A stretch of 64,000 nucleotides of DNA from Pectinophora gossypiella (GCF_024362695.1 NC_065407.1:14012001-14076000); one strand, 5' to 3'. Numbered from the stretch's first letter, positions 31,182 to 42,380 are shown. The notes: generated from the letters alone by a model not told the origin. Numbers and translations are program-made.

Positions 31182-31635
31182 AGGGCCCTGTGCCGAGGTT
31201 TTTCTTGCAGCTTCTTTTCCCCGGCTATACAGGTTGTGAGAAGCTGCAGTAGTTTTAGGCGGATGATAGGGCTCCCCAAGTGTTCCGGGCAGCCCTCGGC
31301 GGAGGGGGAGGCGCTTGACGCGCTCCCATGGGCGCTGGGCCCCAAAGGGCATCCGCCGGCGGGGACGCGGTTGTGTGCAAATGCGTTCCCGTATCCCCGC
31401 CACACGGCGGCAAGGAGGAACACCGTTGGGTTTTAGTGGGTATACCGGGTGGCGACACCCGGAGAGTCCCACATAACCACGTTGCCCCCCCGGGCGGCGT
31501 GGTATGCGTAACGCATTTCCCAACGTTAAAAAAAAAAAAAGTTTTAGGCGGATGAGACGTTCGTTATGTAAAATTGACGATTCAAAGTGTAACTATGTTA
31601 CCTACTGAATAAAGATATTTTTGAATTTGAATTTG
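31182..31635 (+). mobile_element. LINE 3' end with AATTTGA tail, itself interrupted
   Basis: Same family as 14233-14399 but plus strand; ends AATAAAGATATTTTTGAATTTG. A 273-bp foreign block splits it at 31267. Confidence 0.7.
31267..31539 (+). mobile_element. GC-rich 5'-truncated retroelement with poly-A and TSD
   Basis: The 16-base word AGTTTTAGGCGGATGA stands on both sides (31251-31266 and 31540-31555). The block is far more GC-rich than its surroundings, has a small hairpin (ccgggtggcgacacccgg) and ends in about 13 A. This fits a LINE inserted by target-primed reverse transcription; the poly-A end suggests a clade other than the CR1-group copies here (R1 or Jockey type possible). Open frames across it do not show known domains. 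Confidence 0.75.
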
Positions 31636-31882
31636 TCTAACAGTATGTACATACTAAACTGCCGACCGCTACCGCGTACGGATGTTGTAAATACTGACGG
31701 CACAAGCGATCAATATTGTATGATAACGAGAGTTGGCAATAAGTCTGTGGCCACATGCTACCACACGTGCGCAACTTCTCCAATTTCCTATCACTGGTAG
31801 ATGTTACAAGTTCAGATTTGAGGATGATAGCACACATGTGTCATTTATAGGAGATTATAGAACAAATTAGGTAGGGACTTTT

Positions 31883-31925
31883 ACAGGGTGTTAGTGATAT
31901 CGAGACGAAAACTAGGTAAAATAAT
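31883..31925. mobile_element. M3 terminal fragment
   Basis: 'acagggtgttagtgat' and 'cgagacgaaaact', the M3 end, without a second arm. Confidence 0.5.
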
Positions 31926-32094
31926 AATGTATTTTTTTAAATTATTGTTTATTAATGTACATTCCAGTTACAAATAAACGTAAATAATTCTTTCCAAAAC
32001 TTTGTTATACGTAGTTTTAATAATAAGTAATAAAAAGACCATTTAAATAGGAAGTAGTCTAATAGCTTCAGACCCAGAGTAAACCTGAAGAAAA

Positions 32095-32300
32095 CTCCTC
32101 TCTTCTTCCCACCAAATCCTTTACCTCCTGATACGACACGACTTGCACCTTCTCTTTTTTCATAAATGTTCTCCTAGGTCTACCCCTTCCTCTCTTTCCT
32201 TCAATTTTTCCTTCTATGATGTTTTTTTTATAAACGAATCGTATCGTATCAGGTGGCCAATTATATTTCCTCTCCGGTTCTCTATAGTCTTTATTACAAA
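32095..32300 (-). mobile_element. RTE-like LINE remnant
   Basis: The minus strand encodes, in pieces, a basic Arg/Gly/Lys block followed by Phe-Met-Lys-Lys-type residues (complement of 'gtctaccccttcctctc'), similar in place and composition to RTE C-termini. The frame is broken. Confidence 0.4.
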
Positions 32301-32338
32301 ATACAAAAAAAAGAAAGCATTATAAAATCTATGCTGCT

Positions 32339-32600
32339 TTGGGAGCAAATAAAAAACATAGAACACGTTCAGCTGCTTGTCTTCCCGGGCGTGTCGTAAA
32401 AACCGACAGAGGGATTGTGTCCTCTAACATGATGGACTGATGTTATGGGCGATAGGCTGATCCCTTATCACCATAAGGTTCATCATATCCAGCTTAAGAC
32501 TTCGTATCAACAGTGGCTGCAAGTTGTCTTTGATTACTTGTGGCTCTGCCCACCCCATTAGGGATTACGGGCGTGAGTTTATGTATGTATGTATGTATAA
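32339..32600 (+). mobile_element. SINE-R, best copy
   Basis: From 'gggagcaaataaaaaac' to a perfect ATGTATGTATGTATG tail. Includes 'ttcagctgcttgtcttc', 'ctctaacatgatggac', 'accataaggttcatcat' and 'gggattacgggcgtgag'. The tail is the same as that of the RTE remnant at 28016. Confidence 0.7.
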
Positions 32601-32764
32601 AATCTAACCTCTCTGATTCTCCACTATTGCTATCCGCAGAACGGTGATAAGGGCCATTCATGGAACATGTAAGGAATAAATACATCAAGTACGACCATTA
32701 CCAGTGTCCCTGCTATCAGGGTGGGTTGAAGATTGATGTGCTTGTTGGTTCATTTAGGGCACCT

Positions 32765-33072
32765 CACAACGGTTACGTGTACCGTACAGAAGGCCCCGGG
32801 TTCGAATCACGGTGGGGACATACCACAAAAATCACTTTGTGATCCCTAGTTTAGTTAGGACTTTACAGGCTGATCACCTGATTGTCCGAAAGAAAGACGA
32901 TCTGTGCTTCGGAAGGCACGTCAAGCCGTTGGTCCCGGTTACTACTTACTGATGTAAGTACGTAGTCGTTACATGAGTCATGTCAGGGGCCTTTGGCGGC
33001 TCAATAGAAACTCTGACACCAGGGTTTATGAGGTTGATAATCCACCTCACAACTCACACGATAGAAGAAGAC
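32765..33072 (+). mobile_element. SINE-B, near full-length
   Basis: B box GGGTTCGAATC at 32799-32809, then 'cactttgtgatccc', 'gatcacctgattgtcc', the shared core 'gtgcttcggaaggcacg', and the family tail 'ctcacacgatagaagaag'. The A-box half is degraded. Confidence 0.75.
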
Positions 33073-33327
33073 CGTACAGAAAATCTGATCTATTGGTCTA
33101 TTATGTAACATTATCAGCATCAGCGGACAACTCTGTCAAAAATCAATGAGAGAGTTTCCAGGCTACGTTCCCTAAAATAAAATAAATGTCGGTGTTCACA
33201 CTTGACGTGATAATTACCTATTTTCTCATTGTTTGGGGTACATAATTATTCAAAAATGTAATATAATGGCAGAGGAAGATATAAAAAAAATGTTGCTTAT
33301 ATTTGCTTTACATAAATAATACCTATA

Positions 33328-33694
33328 TTGGCCCCGATTCCTGCAGACACCTCCTAGTTTTACTTTAAGTTATACCTGTCATTTTCTTATCCACTGAAAA
33401 GGAAAGGGACGGACGATTGACAGCTCTTAATTTTAGGAAGAGTGAGTAAATGAATGGATAACTCGGACGAATCAAAAAGGTATCTCGCTATAACCGTTTG
33501 ACGTGTGCTGTCAACATAATTCTGTCGGGTTATTGGCCAGTGTAAAATTTTTAGACGGTTGTTTTAGATTTGTGCTTAAAATTGACGTATGTTACATAAA
33601 TTTCACGCTTGTCTCTTTCCTTTTCGGTAGATAAGAAAATGACAGATATAACTTAAAATAAAATTAGATGGTGTTTACAGGAATTAGCTCCATT
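33328..33694. mobile_element. MITE M4, copy 1 (about 365 bp)
   Basis: Long inverted repeats: left 'aagttatacctgtcattttc' and right 'gaaaatgacagatataactt', outer ends 'ttggccccgattcctg' / 'caggaattagctcca'. Non-coding. Adjacent to an M3 copy. Confidence 0.75.
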
Positions 33695-33704
33695 GCTTCA
33701 CTAT

Positions 33705-33912
33705 ACAGGGTGTTAGTGACATCGTAACGAAAACTTGGAAGGATAATTCAGGCCTTGATTCTGAGTTGATATCAAGTGGAATTTTCCGTCGCAAAAGTAT
33801 GGAATGGAAAATAATTTAAAAAAACACAAAAAATTTCATGAATTTTCCGACGGGAAATCAGAATCATGGTCTGAATCATCACCCTCAGTATTCGTTACCG
33901 TGTCACTAACCC
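33705..33912. mobile_element. MITE M3, intact copy (208 bp)
   Basis: Left 'acagggtgttagtgacatcg', right 'cgttaccgtgtcactaaccc'. Inner palindromic part with 'tggaattttccgtcg' and 'gaattttccgacggg'. Confidence 0.75.
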
Positions 33913-33950
33913 CCATACCTACTTGTATGGCTACCTGTATGTACTGGTAC

Positions 33951-34496
33951 GGGGTGTAATTAACATCGTAACGAATACTAAGGGGGCTGATTTAGCTCAT
34001 TATTGGCCCCGATTCCTGGAGACACCGCCTAATTTTATTTTAAGTTATATCCGTCATTTTCATATCCGTCGAAAAGGAAAGGGACGGATGATTCACAGCT
34101 CTTAATTTTAGGAAGAATGAGTAAATTAATGTGTCGGGTTATTGACTGACGTAAAATTTTTAGACGGTTGGTTTAGATTTGTGCTTAAAATTGACGTGTG
34201 TTCCATAAATTTTATGCTTGTCGATTACCCGTCCCTTTCCTTTTCGGCGGATAAGAAAATGACAGATATAACTTAAAATAAAATTAGATGGTATTTACAG
34301 GAATTAGCACCATTCTGAGTTAATATCAAGCGGAATTTCCGATCGCAAAAGTATAGAATTGAAAATAATTAAAAAAATAATAATAAAAATCATGAATTTT
34401 GCGACGGAAAATTCTACTTGATTTTGACTCAGAATCATGGTCAGAATTATCCCCCTCAGTATTCGTTACGATGTCACTAACACCCAGTATTTTAAT
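33951..34496. mobile_element. MITE M3 interrupted by M4
   Basis: M3 left arm at 33951-34000, resumed at 34313-34496 with 'gcggaatttccgatcgc' and the right end 'gatgtcactaacaccc'. The 311 bp between are a complete M4. Confidence 0.75.
34002..34312. mobile_element. MITE M4, copy 2, nested in M3
   Basis: 'attggccccgattcctgg' at the left, 'aggaattagcaccatt' at the right, about 50 bp shorter inside than copy 1. Confidence 0.75.
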
Positions 34497-34675
34497 AGAA
34501 TAATAATGGGTGGAAGATGTTTTGTGCCAAACACAAAGATAAGAGTTGCTTATGTCTGTTATCCATGAAATTAGAAGTTTAAACCAAGGCAAAACTGTAC
34601 AACGCCATCTATAGTTTTTTTGAGGAACATTGCATGGAAAGTCCCTCATTGGGTAGATGAATCGTCAATTTTGAT

Positions 34676-34790
34676 ATAAAAACTTTGTCGAGTTTTTGTC
34701 GAACATTTCATCAGCCTCAAACTACTGCAGCTTCTCAATCTGTATAGCCTAGGAAAAGTTGATGCGTGAACCTCGGCACTGGGATGTAGA
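34676..34790 (-). mobile_element. LINE remnant, AATTTGA-tail family (diverged)
   Basis: 'gaatcgtcaattttgat', 'ctactgcagcttctca', 'ctgtatagcct', 'aacctcggcac' in the order of 14280-14400. Confidence 0.55.
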
Positions 34791-35121
34791 GGTTCTCAAA
34801 AATATATATATTGTAACGACTGCACGTTTTTACTACCTACTACCCTGCTTGCTGCCGTCAATGTAAACGCACCTACAAATCGATTCAATTGTAGGGTACA
34901 TCATATAGTGCAGGTACTAATGGGTTTTAGGTACTTACAGCAAATCGGATCGGCCATAAAGTGGTGAGAGTTAGGCATTCTGTCTATCGGTTACCAGCTT
35001 CGTTCCTCGTTATACGGAGTAGGCGCTGCTTTGTTGCTCAGTTTCCTAGTTCGATGCTCTGTTTTAGTGTCCAGAAACCTAGCTGGTTGTAGTATTTCGA
35101 TCATTATTTATAGCCACAGTC

Positions 35122-35402
35122 ACGATCCGGAAGTTCCGGATTCGAATTCCGGTGGTATCAGAAAATTACTTTGCAATCCCTAATTTGGTTAGGACATTAC
35201 AGGCTGATAATCCGATTGTCCTAAAGTTAGTCAGTATGAGTACCGTTTCGGAAGGCATTTTAAGCCGTTGGTCCCGGTTACTGCTTACTGATGTAAATAA
35301 GTACTGTGCTATTCGTTATAAGAGTCATGTCCTTTCGGCGGCTTAAAGATACACGGTTGTTGAGGATAGTAATCCACCTCACAATCCACACGATAGAAGA
35401 AG
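35122..35402 (+). mobile_element. SINE-B copy, diverged
   Basis: B-box-like 'ggattcgaattccgg' at 35139-35153, degraded core, and tail 'ccacacgatagaagaag'. Confidence 0.65.
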
Positions 35403-35929
35403 TATTTGGGTCTTCGTTATCTTTGTTAAGACAACGTATCAGAAGTGTCCGTTTTGGCATTAGAGTACAACTTTAAAATGTTTAAACACAAACTATAGTT
35501 TCTAAATACAATTTAGATAATTATTTATTTTAAGTATAGTTTTCACTAACACAGTTGGCTTGTACGTTATGGTGTCTCTGAATATCTGATATCTTATGTC
35601 ATGTTGCTATGATATGCAAAAAGTCAATGTTGAATATAAAGATAAAGATGAGTTCAACTGATTATTATAATATTCAAGTCTATCTAGGTATATGGCGGAG
35701 CAAATCTACATCAATCGATGTCACGTAGAGATAAAAACTTTATTGACGCCGGCAAATCTGAGCAGACGCCATTGTTCGGCGAGGAGAAAAATTTAAATTT
35801 CTCATTTGTCATCGTGTTCTTTGTAAAGATCACATCATGACTTTGTATACCTGTTTTATATTGGTATTATGTTCCTTCTCTTTAATAAAAACGAATTGTG
35901 TATTGTGCGAAGTTCTTTTTTGACGTGAC

Positions 35930-36030
35930 TTACTGTAGGTTTATCTCAGATAGAGTTTACTACTTAGCGGGACAAATGCGGAGCGCTGATGGTACTTGTT
36001 TTGGTACAAAATTTAAACAACACATCTGAG
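35930..36030 (+). repeat. Dispersed repeat shared with 51745-51845
   Basis: Both have 'cgtgactta', 'agattwactacttarc' and 'ggagcgctgat' followed by 'tacaaaattta'. Type unknown. Confidence 0.5.
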
Positions 36031-36404
36031 GATGCCCAGGGAAGAAGAAGAAGGGGGTCTAAGACTATTTAATTTCTATGGTTGTTGGGTTAGGTTTATA
36101 TTTAGTTAGTAACACACTTAGAAGGAGAATTATGATGATGCGAGTGGAGTCTACCCTAAAGAGAGACAGCCGGGATATTATATATAACAAGTATGTAAGG
36201 TGAAGCTTCAACCACTGGCACAGCAATGGAGACTCTCAGCGAAAAGAATTATCGTGTAGGCAGACGAGGTATATAGTATGAGCACCCACTCCTTGCCAGC
36301 AATATTTTAGTCCCATGCAATAGGGGGCGAGCCTATGTCTATTAACCAGACACAAATCCTGGAAACCACATGATTAATTATCCGGACCCAAACATGAATT
36401 CAAA
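36031..36404. other. Unclassified, possibly repeat-derived
   Basis: 'cactccttgccagc' and 'caatagggggcgagcc' look like pieces of a dispersed repeat but have no second copy here. No gene. Confidence 0.3.
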
Positions 36405-36540
36405 CTCATAAATTCGAATTCAGTGATTTACTCATAAATTCGAATTCAGTGATTTAGACTCATAAATTCGAATTCAGTGATATAGACTCATAAATTAGAA
36501 TTCAGTGATTTAGACTCATAAATTCGAATTCAGTGAATTC
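36405..36540. repeat. 28-30-bp minisatellite, five units
   Basis: Unit 'actcataaattcgaattc' plus 'agtgatttag', repeated five times with few changes. It lies inside a SINE-P remnant ('ggacccaaacatgaattc' before, 'gaattcgaacccgtgac' after) and appears to have grown from the SINE's own gaattc word. Confidence 0.85.
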
Positions 36541-36721
36541 GAACCCGTGACATTACGATGTAAAATTTTTAATTCTGTGATCCTACTGATTAATGAAGGT
36601 ATTAGTAATTTTGTGACTCATACAGTTTTGTTTCAAATTCATCCACAACTAATTTACAAATTGTTCCACGTTTGAACAATTGTAGGAAAACGGAATATGA
36701 AAAATCTCAGTACTTACATCT

Positions 36722-36869
36722 GGGGGGTTAAAAAGGCCACATCTAAGAAAGCAATATTGCTTTTTGACATTTGTTTGCATTGCGCACTTACATTTACATG
36801 CGCAAATGTCAAATTGCAATATTGCTTTCTTAGATCAATTGCTTCGATGTAGTCATTTTAATCCCCCTG
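36722..36869. mobile_element. MITE M2, copy 3
   Basis: GGGGGGTTAAAAAGGCCACAT / ATGTAGTCATTTTAATCCCCC type ends; inner 'agcaatattgct' palindrome. The short open frame over it has no domain. Confidence 0.75.
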
Positions 36870-37329
36870 TTATGCAACTCAACATTCGTATTCATACACA
36901 GAAACAGACATTACGTTTCCTTGTTAATTTCTGCATCAAGTTTTCCATTGATTTTAGAACAGCTTTCAAATACGTATTTCCGGACTACTTTAGAGGAATA
37001 CGGGAAATCCCCAGAGATATAATGCTTTTAATAAAAGTCTATGTAACTGAGGGAAAATACTAACTCTTTTTGAGTAAAATCAAGAAGTCTCAAGAGGGCT
37101 TCGTTGAAGTTTCTAATAGTGCTTACCCACTGGAGAGTTAGTTGGTATAAGGCAACAAAGGTGTATTTTTTATTTCATGTTAAATATGACTACTGTGGTA
37201 ATGGCTAAAGAGAAGTTGTTGAAACAAATGAATAAATAAAAAAAATAAAAAAAGTATATCAATATATTTTACACCCCCCCTCTCTTCCCCTCCTCCCTCC
37301 TTCTGCGACACCGTACCGTGTAGTGATGT
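36870..37329. other. Spacer, nothing recognised
   Basis: Includes a C-rich patch at 37272-37310. No supported feature. Confidence 0.35.
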
Positions 37330-37334
37330 GGACA

Positions 37335-37420
37335 ATTATAATTGAAAACACACTAAAATTTTCATGAATTTTCCGACAGGAAATTCCACCATCGTAACGC
37401 ATACTGAGGGGGGATATGAC
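37335..37420. mobile_element. M3 fragment
   Basis: 'catgaattttccgacagg', 'accatcgtaacgcatac', 'tgagggggga'. Confidence 0.5.
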
Positions 37421-37669
37421 TATGTAGTCGCTTTGCGATATGTAGTTGTTGTAATATTGCTATCTAAACAAACTAAGACGAACCCCATACTTTTGAGTAT
37501 GACAATAACTTATAATATAGTTGTTGACGGTACGGTAGTGTAATGACCTTACTCTTTGAACACCGATAAAATTTTTAGTACGATACGAACACAGCTAACC
37601 CGTAGATGTACGAGTTATAAGGTAATCTGGAATCCCACTTTTTATTTCAACTTTTTTTATGCACGGCTT

Positions 37670-37712
37670 CCGTGGTCTAGTGGTTAAGTGTTAGGCTCAC
37701 GCAGGTCTCAGG
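37670..37712 (+). mobile_element. SINE-V head, 5' stub
   Basis: 'ttccgtggtctagtggttaa' followed by 'gtgttaggctcacg' equals the first 40 bases of the SINE-V head; the B box is gone. Confidence 0.55.
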
Positions 37713-37769
37713 GAGACCAGTGGAGCACGAACCGCGGTTTAGAGCGACAAAATTTTTTTTTTGAAAGAA

Positions 37770-38021
37770 TGAATCCACGGATGATTCACAGCTGGTAATT
37801 TACATGAATGAATAACCAGGGCGAAACATATTGCCAACCTGTTTGACATGTGCTGTCAAGTAAATTCTATCGGATTATTGGCCAATGTAAAATTTTGAGA
37901 GAGTCGTTTAAATGTCTGCTTAGAATTAACATGTGTTACATTTTGATGCCATTCAAGTACCTATCCCTTTCGACGAGTAAGAAAATGACAGGTATAATTT
38001 AAAGTAAATTTACGACGGTGT
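37770..38021. mobile_element. MITE M4, copy 3 (one end lost)
   Basis: 'gattcacagctggtaatt', 'gttattggccaatgtaaa' equivalents and the right arm 'gaaaatgacaggtataa'. The left TIR is missing. Confidence 0.55.
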
Positions 38022-38471
38022 GTACGGTCACGAGTACTAATAGAAAGAAAGAAAGAAAGAAAGAAACATTTATTATTTAGGACACCACAGACACGGATTA
38101 CATATATATACATTATAATGACATCACATCAGAGGTCAACGCACACAACCTAAATTAAATGTGACGTCATGTCGGCTTACCCATGTGTAGTGGATGGTGT
38201 CCCGTATACTTTTATACGACCTTTGTCCTCACTCAGCTTATGCCGCGGCGTGAGCCGCGACGCTGGTATTCTGTGAGACCTGAGTATTGAGTGAAGTGCG
38301 GACATCGCGCCACCATATAATATACTTACTTACTATTATAGGTTACTTAGATATTATCATAATAATAATTACAAATAAAATAAAATATAATATGTATACA
38401 CATACACTTTGAAACCATGTCACACCCTGTTCTAAAGTGGGTACAACATATATTATTGCTCATGACTGTAC
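38022..38471. mobile_element. MITE M1, copy 5, split by a LINE
   Basis: Left end GTACGGTCACGAGTACTAAT at 38022-38041; the rest resumes at about 38389 ('aatatgtataca') and ends TGCTCATGACTGTAC at 38471. Confidence 0.7.
38042..38388 (-). mobile_element. 5'-truncated LINE nested in M1
   Basis: On the plus strand it starts with AGAAAGAAAGAAAG and 'aacatttattatttagg', which on the minus strand is an AATAAATG end plus a TTTC repeat tail. The split M1 flanks prove it is an insertion. The frame is not recognisable. Confidence 0.65.
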
Positions 38472-38827
38472 TGGAGTCAGCATCATGGCGTAAATTATAG
38501 CGTGTAAGATTATTAATCTACAATGTAACAGTGCTTATAACAATGTCGTTTTATTAGAAACAGTCTTGCATTTTACAATTATGACTTCGTTAGTCATTAC
38601 TGAATATAATTCACTGCTTCACAGGGTTGAGTAAGTATTTTTTTTCCTGCATTTGCATATAATTTGCATTCCGAGAATTTTATACTGAGCTACTTGGTAT
38701 TCCACTCAACGTGTTTATAATGCAATATGCAATTTCCTAAAGTTAATATTCAGTATATTCGCTTACTACTTATAAGGACATAGACCTAGAAGGTCGTACA
38801 TAAGCGAAATTTGAGATTTCCTTAAAA

Positions 38828-39000
38828 AAAGGTTTAGTACGATCTATTCTAAACCGGCATGCATGTATGAAACTATTAATGAATGTGGAGGAAGCGAGAG
38901 AAGTGTATCAGGATTAAAGCAAGTGGATTTCCATTGTCTCTGCTTAACCCGGTAAAAAATAGGCGTAAGTTTGTGTATATGCGTGTATATTATACTACTT
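38828..39000 (+). mobile_element. RTE-type LINE 3' remnant
   Basis: 'agtacgatctattctaaacc' and 'ggcatgcatgtatgaaac' match the complement of 28100-28170. The short frame has stops. Confidence 0.65.
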
Positions 39001-39928
39001 GTAGTACACGAGTTAACTCATGAGGATCATCATATTATTATTAATCTAATGTTGTAAAATTCGAAAGAGATATTAGACAAGGTAGGTAGATCAATTATGT
39101 GTTTTTGTTTATTTTTCCAGTCAAACATGTGAAAAAAGAATATAAACTCGTTGTAAACCGTTAAGTTACAGTCATACAAAGTCGGGAAAAATATCATACA
39201 AGCTACATACTGGTCTCAAATAAGAATAAAAATGTTAGTATTCTTATTGTAGTTTCTTTTGTTGTGCCTATTGTGTTGTTCTTGTAGTATTATTTGTGTT
39301 TGTGTTAGTATTTGTGTAAGATTTTTTGTGTGTAAGACCAAACTATCCAGAATCATCCAAAACGCTTTATCTCTATATCAAGCATTGAAAATAGTAAAGA
39401 CATAAATTTTGGGTATAAAATTGATACAGCTAAATGGTGCTCAATAAATTTTGTTGAACATGTAAATCGATGTATTCGTTCACTTTGCTAAAACATGTAG
39501 GTATATACTACTAATAAGAGTTTGTTGACAGTTTTATATTTGAAACAATCAGTGCTCCAAGGAAATTAAAGTAACATTTCCAAAACAAAAAATCGTTAAA
39601 TAATTCTTCAGCAAACAAACTATTAAGAAAAGGGTATCTAAGAAATCACCAGCTTGAGTCAGCTGAGATTAGATAACTCCGTGTCAAAACAACGCAACAC
39701 CGATAACAGTTGTTCAACAATCGCAATATGGTAGCAAGTACTCTTGGTAATATCCTGACAAAGTTTGTCATAGCCGTTTATTGCCCACCGCACTATAACA
39801 GCGTCACCCTCCATATTGTTTCAGCTACCATTGCATCTCACTTGCCTCTCACCCCATACTCACCTTCAAAATGTTTTACATCAGAAAGTGTTGCTAATTT
39901 CAATACACACCATATAACTTTATTTTAA
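39001..39928. other. Low-copy AT-rich DNA
   Basis: No gene; the 72-codon open frame at 39710 has no recognisable domain. Confidence 0.35.
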
Positions 39929-40005
39929 GTAGAATAGAAAAGAATAGAATAGAAATAGTTTATTATAAAAGGGCGCCACACACAAAAAACAAAAGAACGA
40001 CATCA
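39929..40005 (-). mobile_element. LINE tail, (TTCTA)n type
   Basis: 'agaatagaatagaaatag' then 'tttattataaaagggcgcc', a minus-strand LINE 3' end with short-repeat tail. Confidence 0.45.
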
Positions 40006-40064
40006 TATCAAATTTCCACTAAAACAATGACAAAAAAGCAAGACAGATGTTTGTCGAAATGATC

Positions 40065-40392
40065 ATAAGTTATACCTGTCTGTTTCTTATACGCCGAAAT
40101 GTTAAGGAACGGGTAATCGACAGGCATAAAAAATATGGAAAACACGTCAATTTTAAGCAGGTATTGAAACAATCTTCTCAAAATTTTACATTGGCTAATA
40201 ACTCGACATAATGAAGTTGACAGCACACGTCAAAAAAGTCGCATATCTGCTAGATGTCTATTTAATTCGCACGGGTTATACATTCACTAACTCATTTATT
40301 TTAAAATTAACAGCTGTCACTCAGTCGTCCCTTTTATTTTTGGTGGATAAGAACAATTTTATCATGTTATCTTATCGTAGGGAGATGGTATG
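40065..40392. mobile_element. MITE M4, copy 4 (diverged)
   Basis: 'aagttatacctgtctgtttc' at the left, 'ggtggataagaacaatttt' at the right, with 'tttacattggctaataac' inside (complement of the M4 middle). Confidence 0.55.
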
Positions 40393-40539
40393 GATTTAAC
40401 AGGTGCTGAAGTGTCATTTTTTCTTACAAGTATAGTGTATCGTAGTTTTGTTTGCTTTTTGTTTGGTGTTGATTTAATAATCCTTTTTATATGCAGCACG
40501 TCAACCATTTTTATGTTACTGTTAGATTGTATTGGAAGT

Positions 40540-40640
40540 TGAATACGTGGCTGCAAGTTGTCTTTGATTACTTGTGGCTCTGCCCACCCCATTTGGGATT
40601 ACGGGCGTGAGTTTATGTATGTATGTATGTATGTTGAATA
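40540..40640 (+). mobile_element. SINE-R 3' fragment
   Basis: 'cgtggctgcaagttgtc' to 'gggattacgggcgtgag' and a perfect ATGTATGTATGT tail. Confidence 0.7.
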
Positions 40641-41394
40641 CGTAGATGATAAATATGCACAGAATGATATTATTATATTCTAGATGAGGGAATCTCTTTA
40701 ATAAGTGACAGGGTTTTATGGTGATGACTCATGATTTCACTCCTATTACATTGCTCTTCTGCTCAAGAAGTAACATCAACCAAGTAAAATACCTACCATG
40801 AAAGTTGCATATATGTTGTATTCAATATCCACTTTACCAACCGTTATGATAAGGACAACATATTAGATTAAAAAAAAATACACAACGGAAAACACAGAAC
40901 GATGCTTCAACAAAGGCGTGAGATACGTTCGAGTGACACAAGTAGTAGGGGCAGAATCTAAGGGTAAACCGCACATGGCAATAACACAACCGAATTAGGA
41001 AAGAGGCAACGAGTCCTAATTTTCCTAAATGGTCCAGTTTCTTCTGTTATTACTTTAATCTGTGCGTAAATGGTGCTTCTACCGTAAAGGTGAACGTATC
41101 TACTAAAACAATAGAGCGTTTTCCTTATTCAATAACTGGGATATTTTTCTGCCGAGGCAAAGCAAAATGCAGACGGGATTTGTGGAGCTTGGCAAAGAGA
41201 GAATTTTTGTTTGCCTTACTTGATTTTGCAGATAAAAACTGCGGTAGTAAATGCTGTGTTGTAACGATCCGTATTGTTTCGTTATAGTAAGTATTGAAAT
41301 ATTTGTAAGTTTATCCATTCCCCAGGTAGAAGAAGAAATTCATTTCAAATACTAACGTTTTATGGTGATCACGCGCTATGTAATCCAAACCAGG
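40641..41394. other. Spacer, nothing recognised
   Basis: No supported feature; the 65-codon frame at 41090 has no known domain. Confidence 0.35.
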
Positions 41395-41530
41395 CCAGAC
41401 TGATCCCTTGTCACCATAAGGTTTATTATATCTACCTTAGAACTTCGTATCATAATGTCTTTAAGTTGTCTTCTGTATTACTTCTGGTTTTCTCCATCTC
41501 ATAACAGAATAAGGGCCTAAACTTATGTAT
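41395..41530 (+). mobile_element. SINE-R, diverged copy
   Basis: 'cagactgatcccttgtc', 'accataaggtttattat', 'aacttcgtatca' follow SINE-R order; the tail is degraded. Confidence 0.55.
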
Positions 41531-41545
41531 GACTGTACGTACACC

Positions 41546-41882
41546 GTACTTACAATATAAGGAAGAAAAATAAAATTGCCATTCAAAATTCAAGATTGAG
41601 TAAAATAAATTCATCTTTTTTGGGATTATGAATATGTTTATTACAATAAAATATCAGATAATATTTTGAATTTGTCCCAAAAAAATTTAACGCTCATGGG
41701 AAGCTTACTTTATATTATATAAAAAAGTGTGTTCCTCTAGTTATTAAATAACTTGTAATGTGTACCTACATTGATTTAAAAGATTGATGTCATTTCTTCT
41801 CCTCAGCCATAACACTTTGCGAAATGATGTAAATTCAAAAATGTTACGTTAAATTAAAATGATTCGGATTTCTGATTTATAT
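41546..41882 (+). mobile_element. 3' end of the same LINE family as 61552-63890
   Basis: It aligns base for base with about 63448-63880: 'tattcaaaattctaga'-like start, 'tcatcttttttggg', 'tcctctagttattaaat' and 'tttcttctcctcagcc', ending in one 'gatttctga' unit. The protein frame is broken, so this is an older, 5'-truncated copy. Confidence 0.8.
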
Positions 41883-41954
41883 AGTTTCAATCATTGTGTA
41901 GTAATTATTGAGTTGGGTGAAACAGCATGACATTACTCGCATATGCAACTGACC

Positions 41955-42380
41955 AGGTTTGATGATATCGATCATTGGTCTTACAACCCTCACGAGAGAT
42001 GAAAGAACATCGTGGACTCTTTTATCCACATCATTCTTTCAGGCTTTTTACGATCTAGGTCTGGGTCTGGGTGGGTTGTTTCCCTTGCCCAGAGATACGG
42101 GTGAAGACCTCAACGGTTGCAGAGGCGAAGATTGGAGCCATCGGTACGGCAATGCAGGACGGAAGGGGCAAGTCACAGGGACTGTAACCTGGAAGCAGAC
42201 AGAGGGCAGCAGTAACTGTCAGTACTATTCAGAGGCGGACGACAGGAGTCCTAGTATGGCTTTGTAATAGACTACTCTGAGCGCCATCCCACTTGTGTCA
42301 GACAGAGTACTGCAGGGCGGAAGGCAGGAGGGAAACCACTGCCCTATTTTTCCCTAAAAAAGTAGCAATCATGCTACACC
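41955..42380. repeat. GC-rich block, probable dispersed repeat
   Basis: Much richer in GC than its surroundings, with open frames in more than one phase ('cggaaggcaggaggg', 'tatttttccctaaaa'). I believe it is a common lepidopteran repeat but cannot name its class, and no second copy is in the window. Not called as a gene. Confidence 0.4.

Noticed and set aside
41959..42267. 102-codon host gene
   Set aside because: GC-rich, but no domain, several overlapping open phases, and the look of a dispersed repeat.
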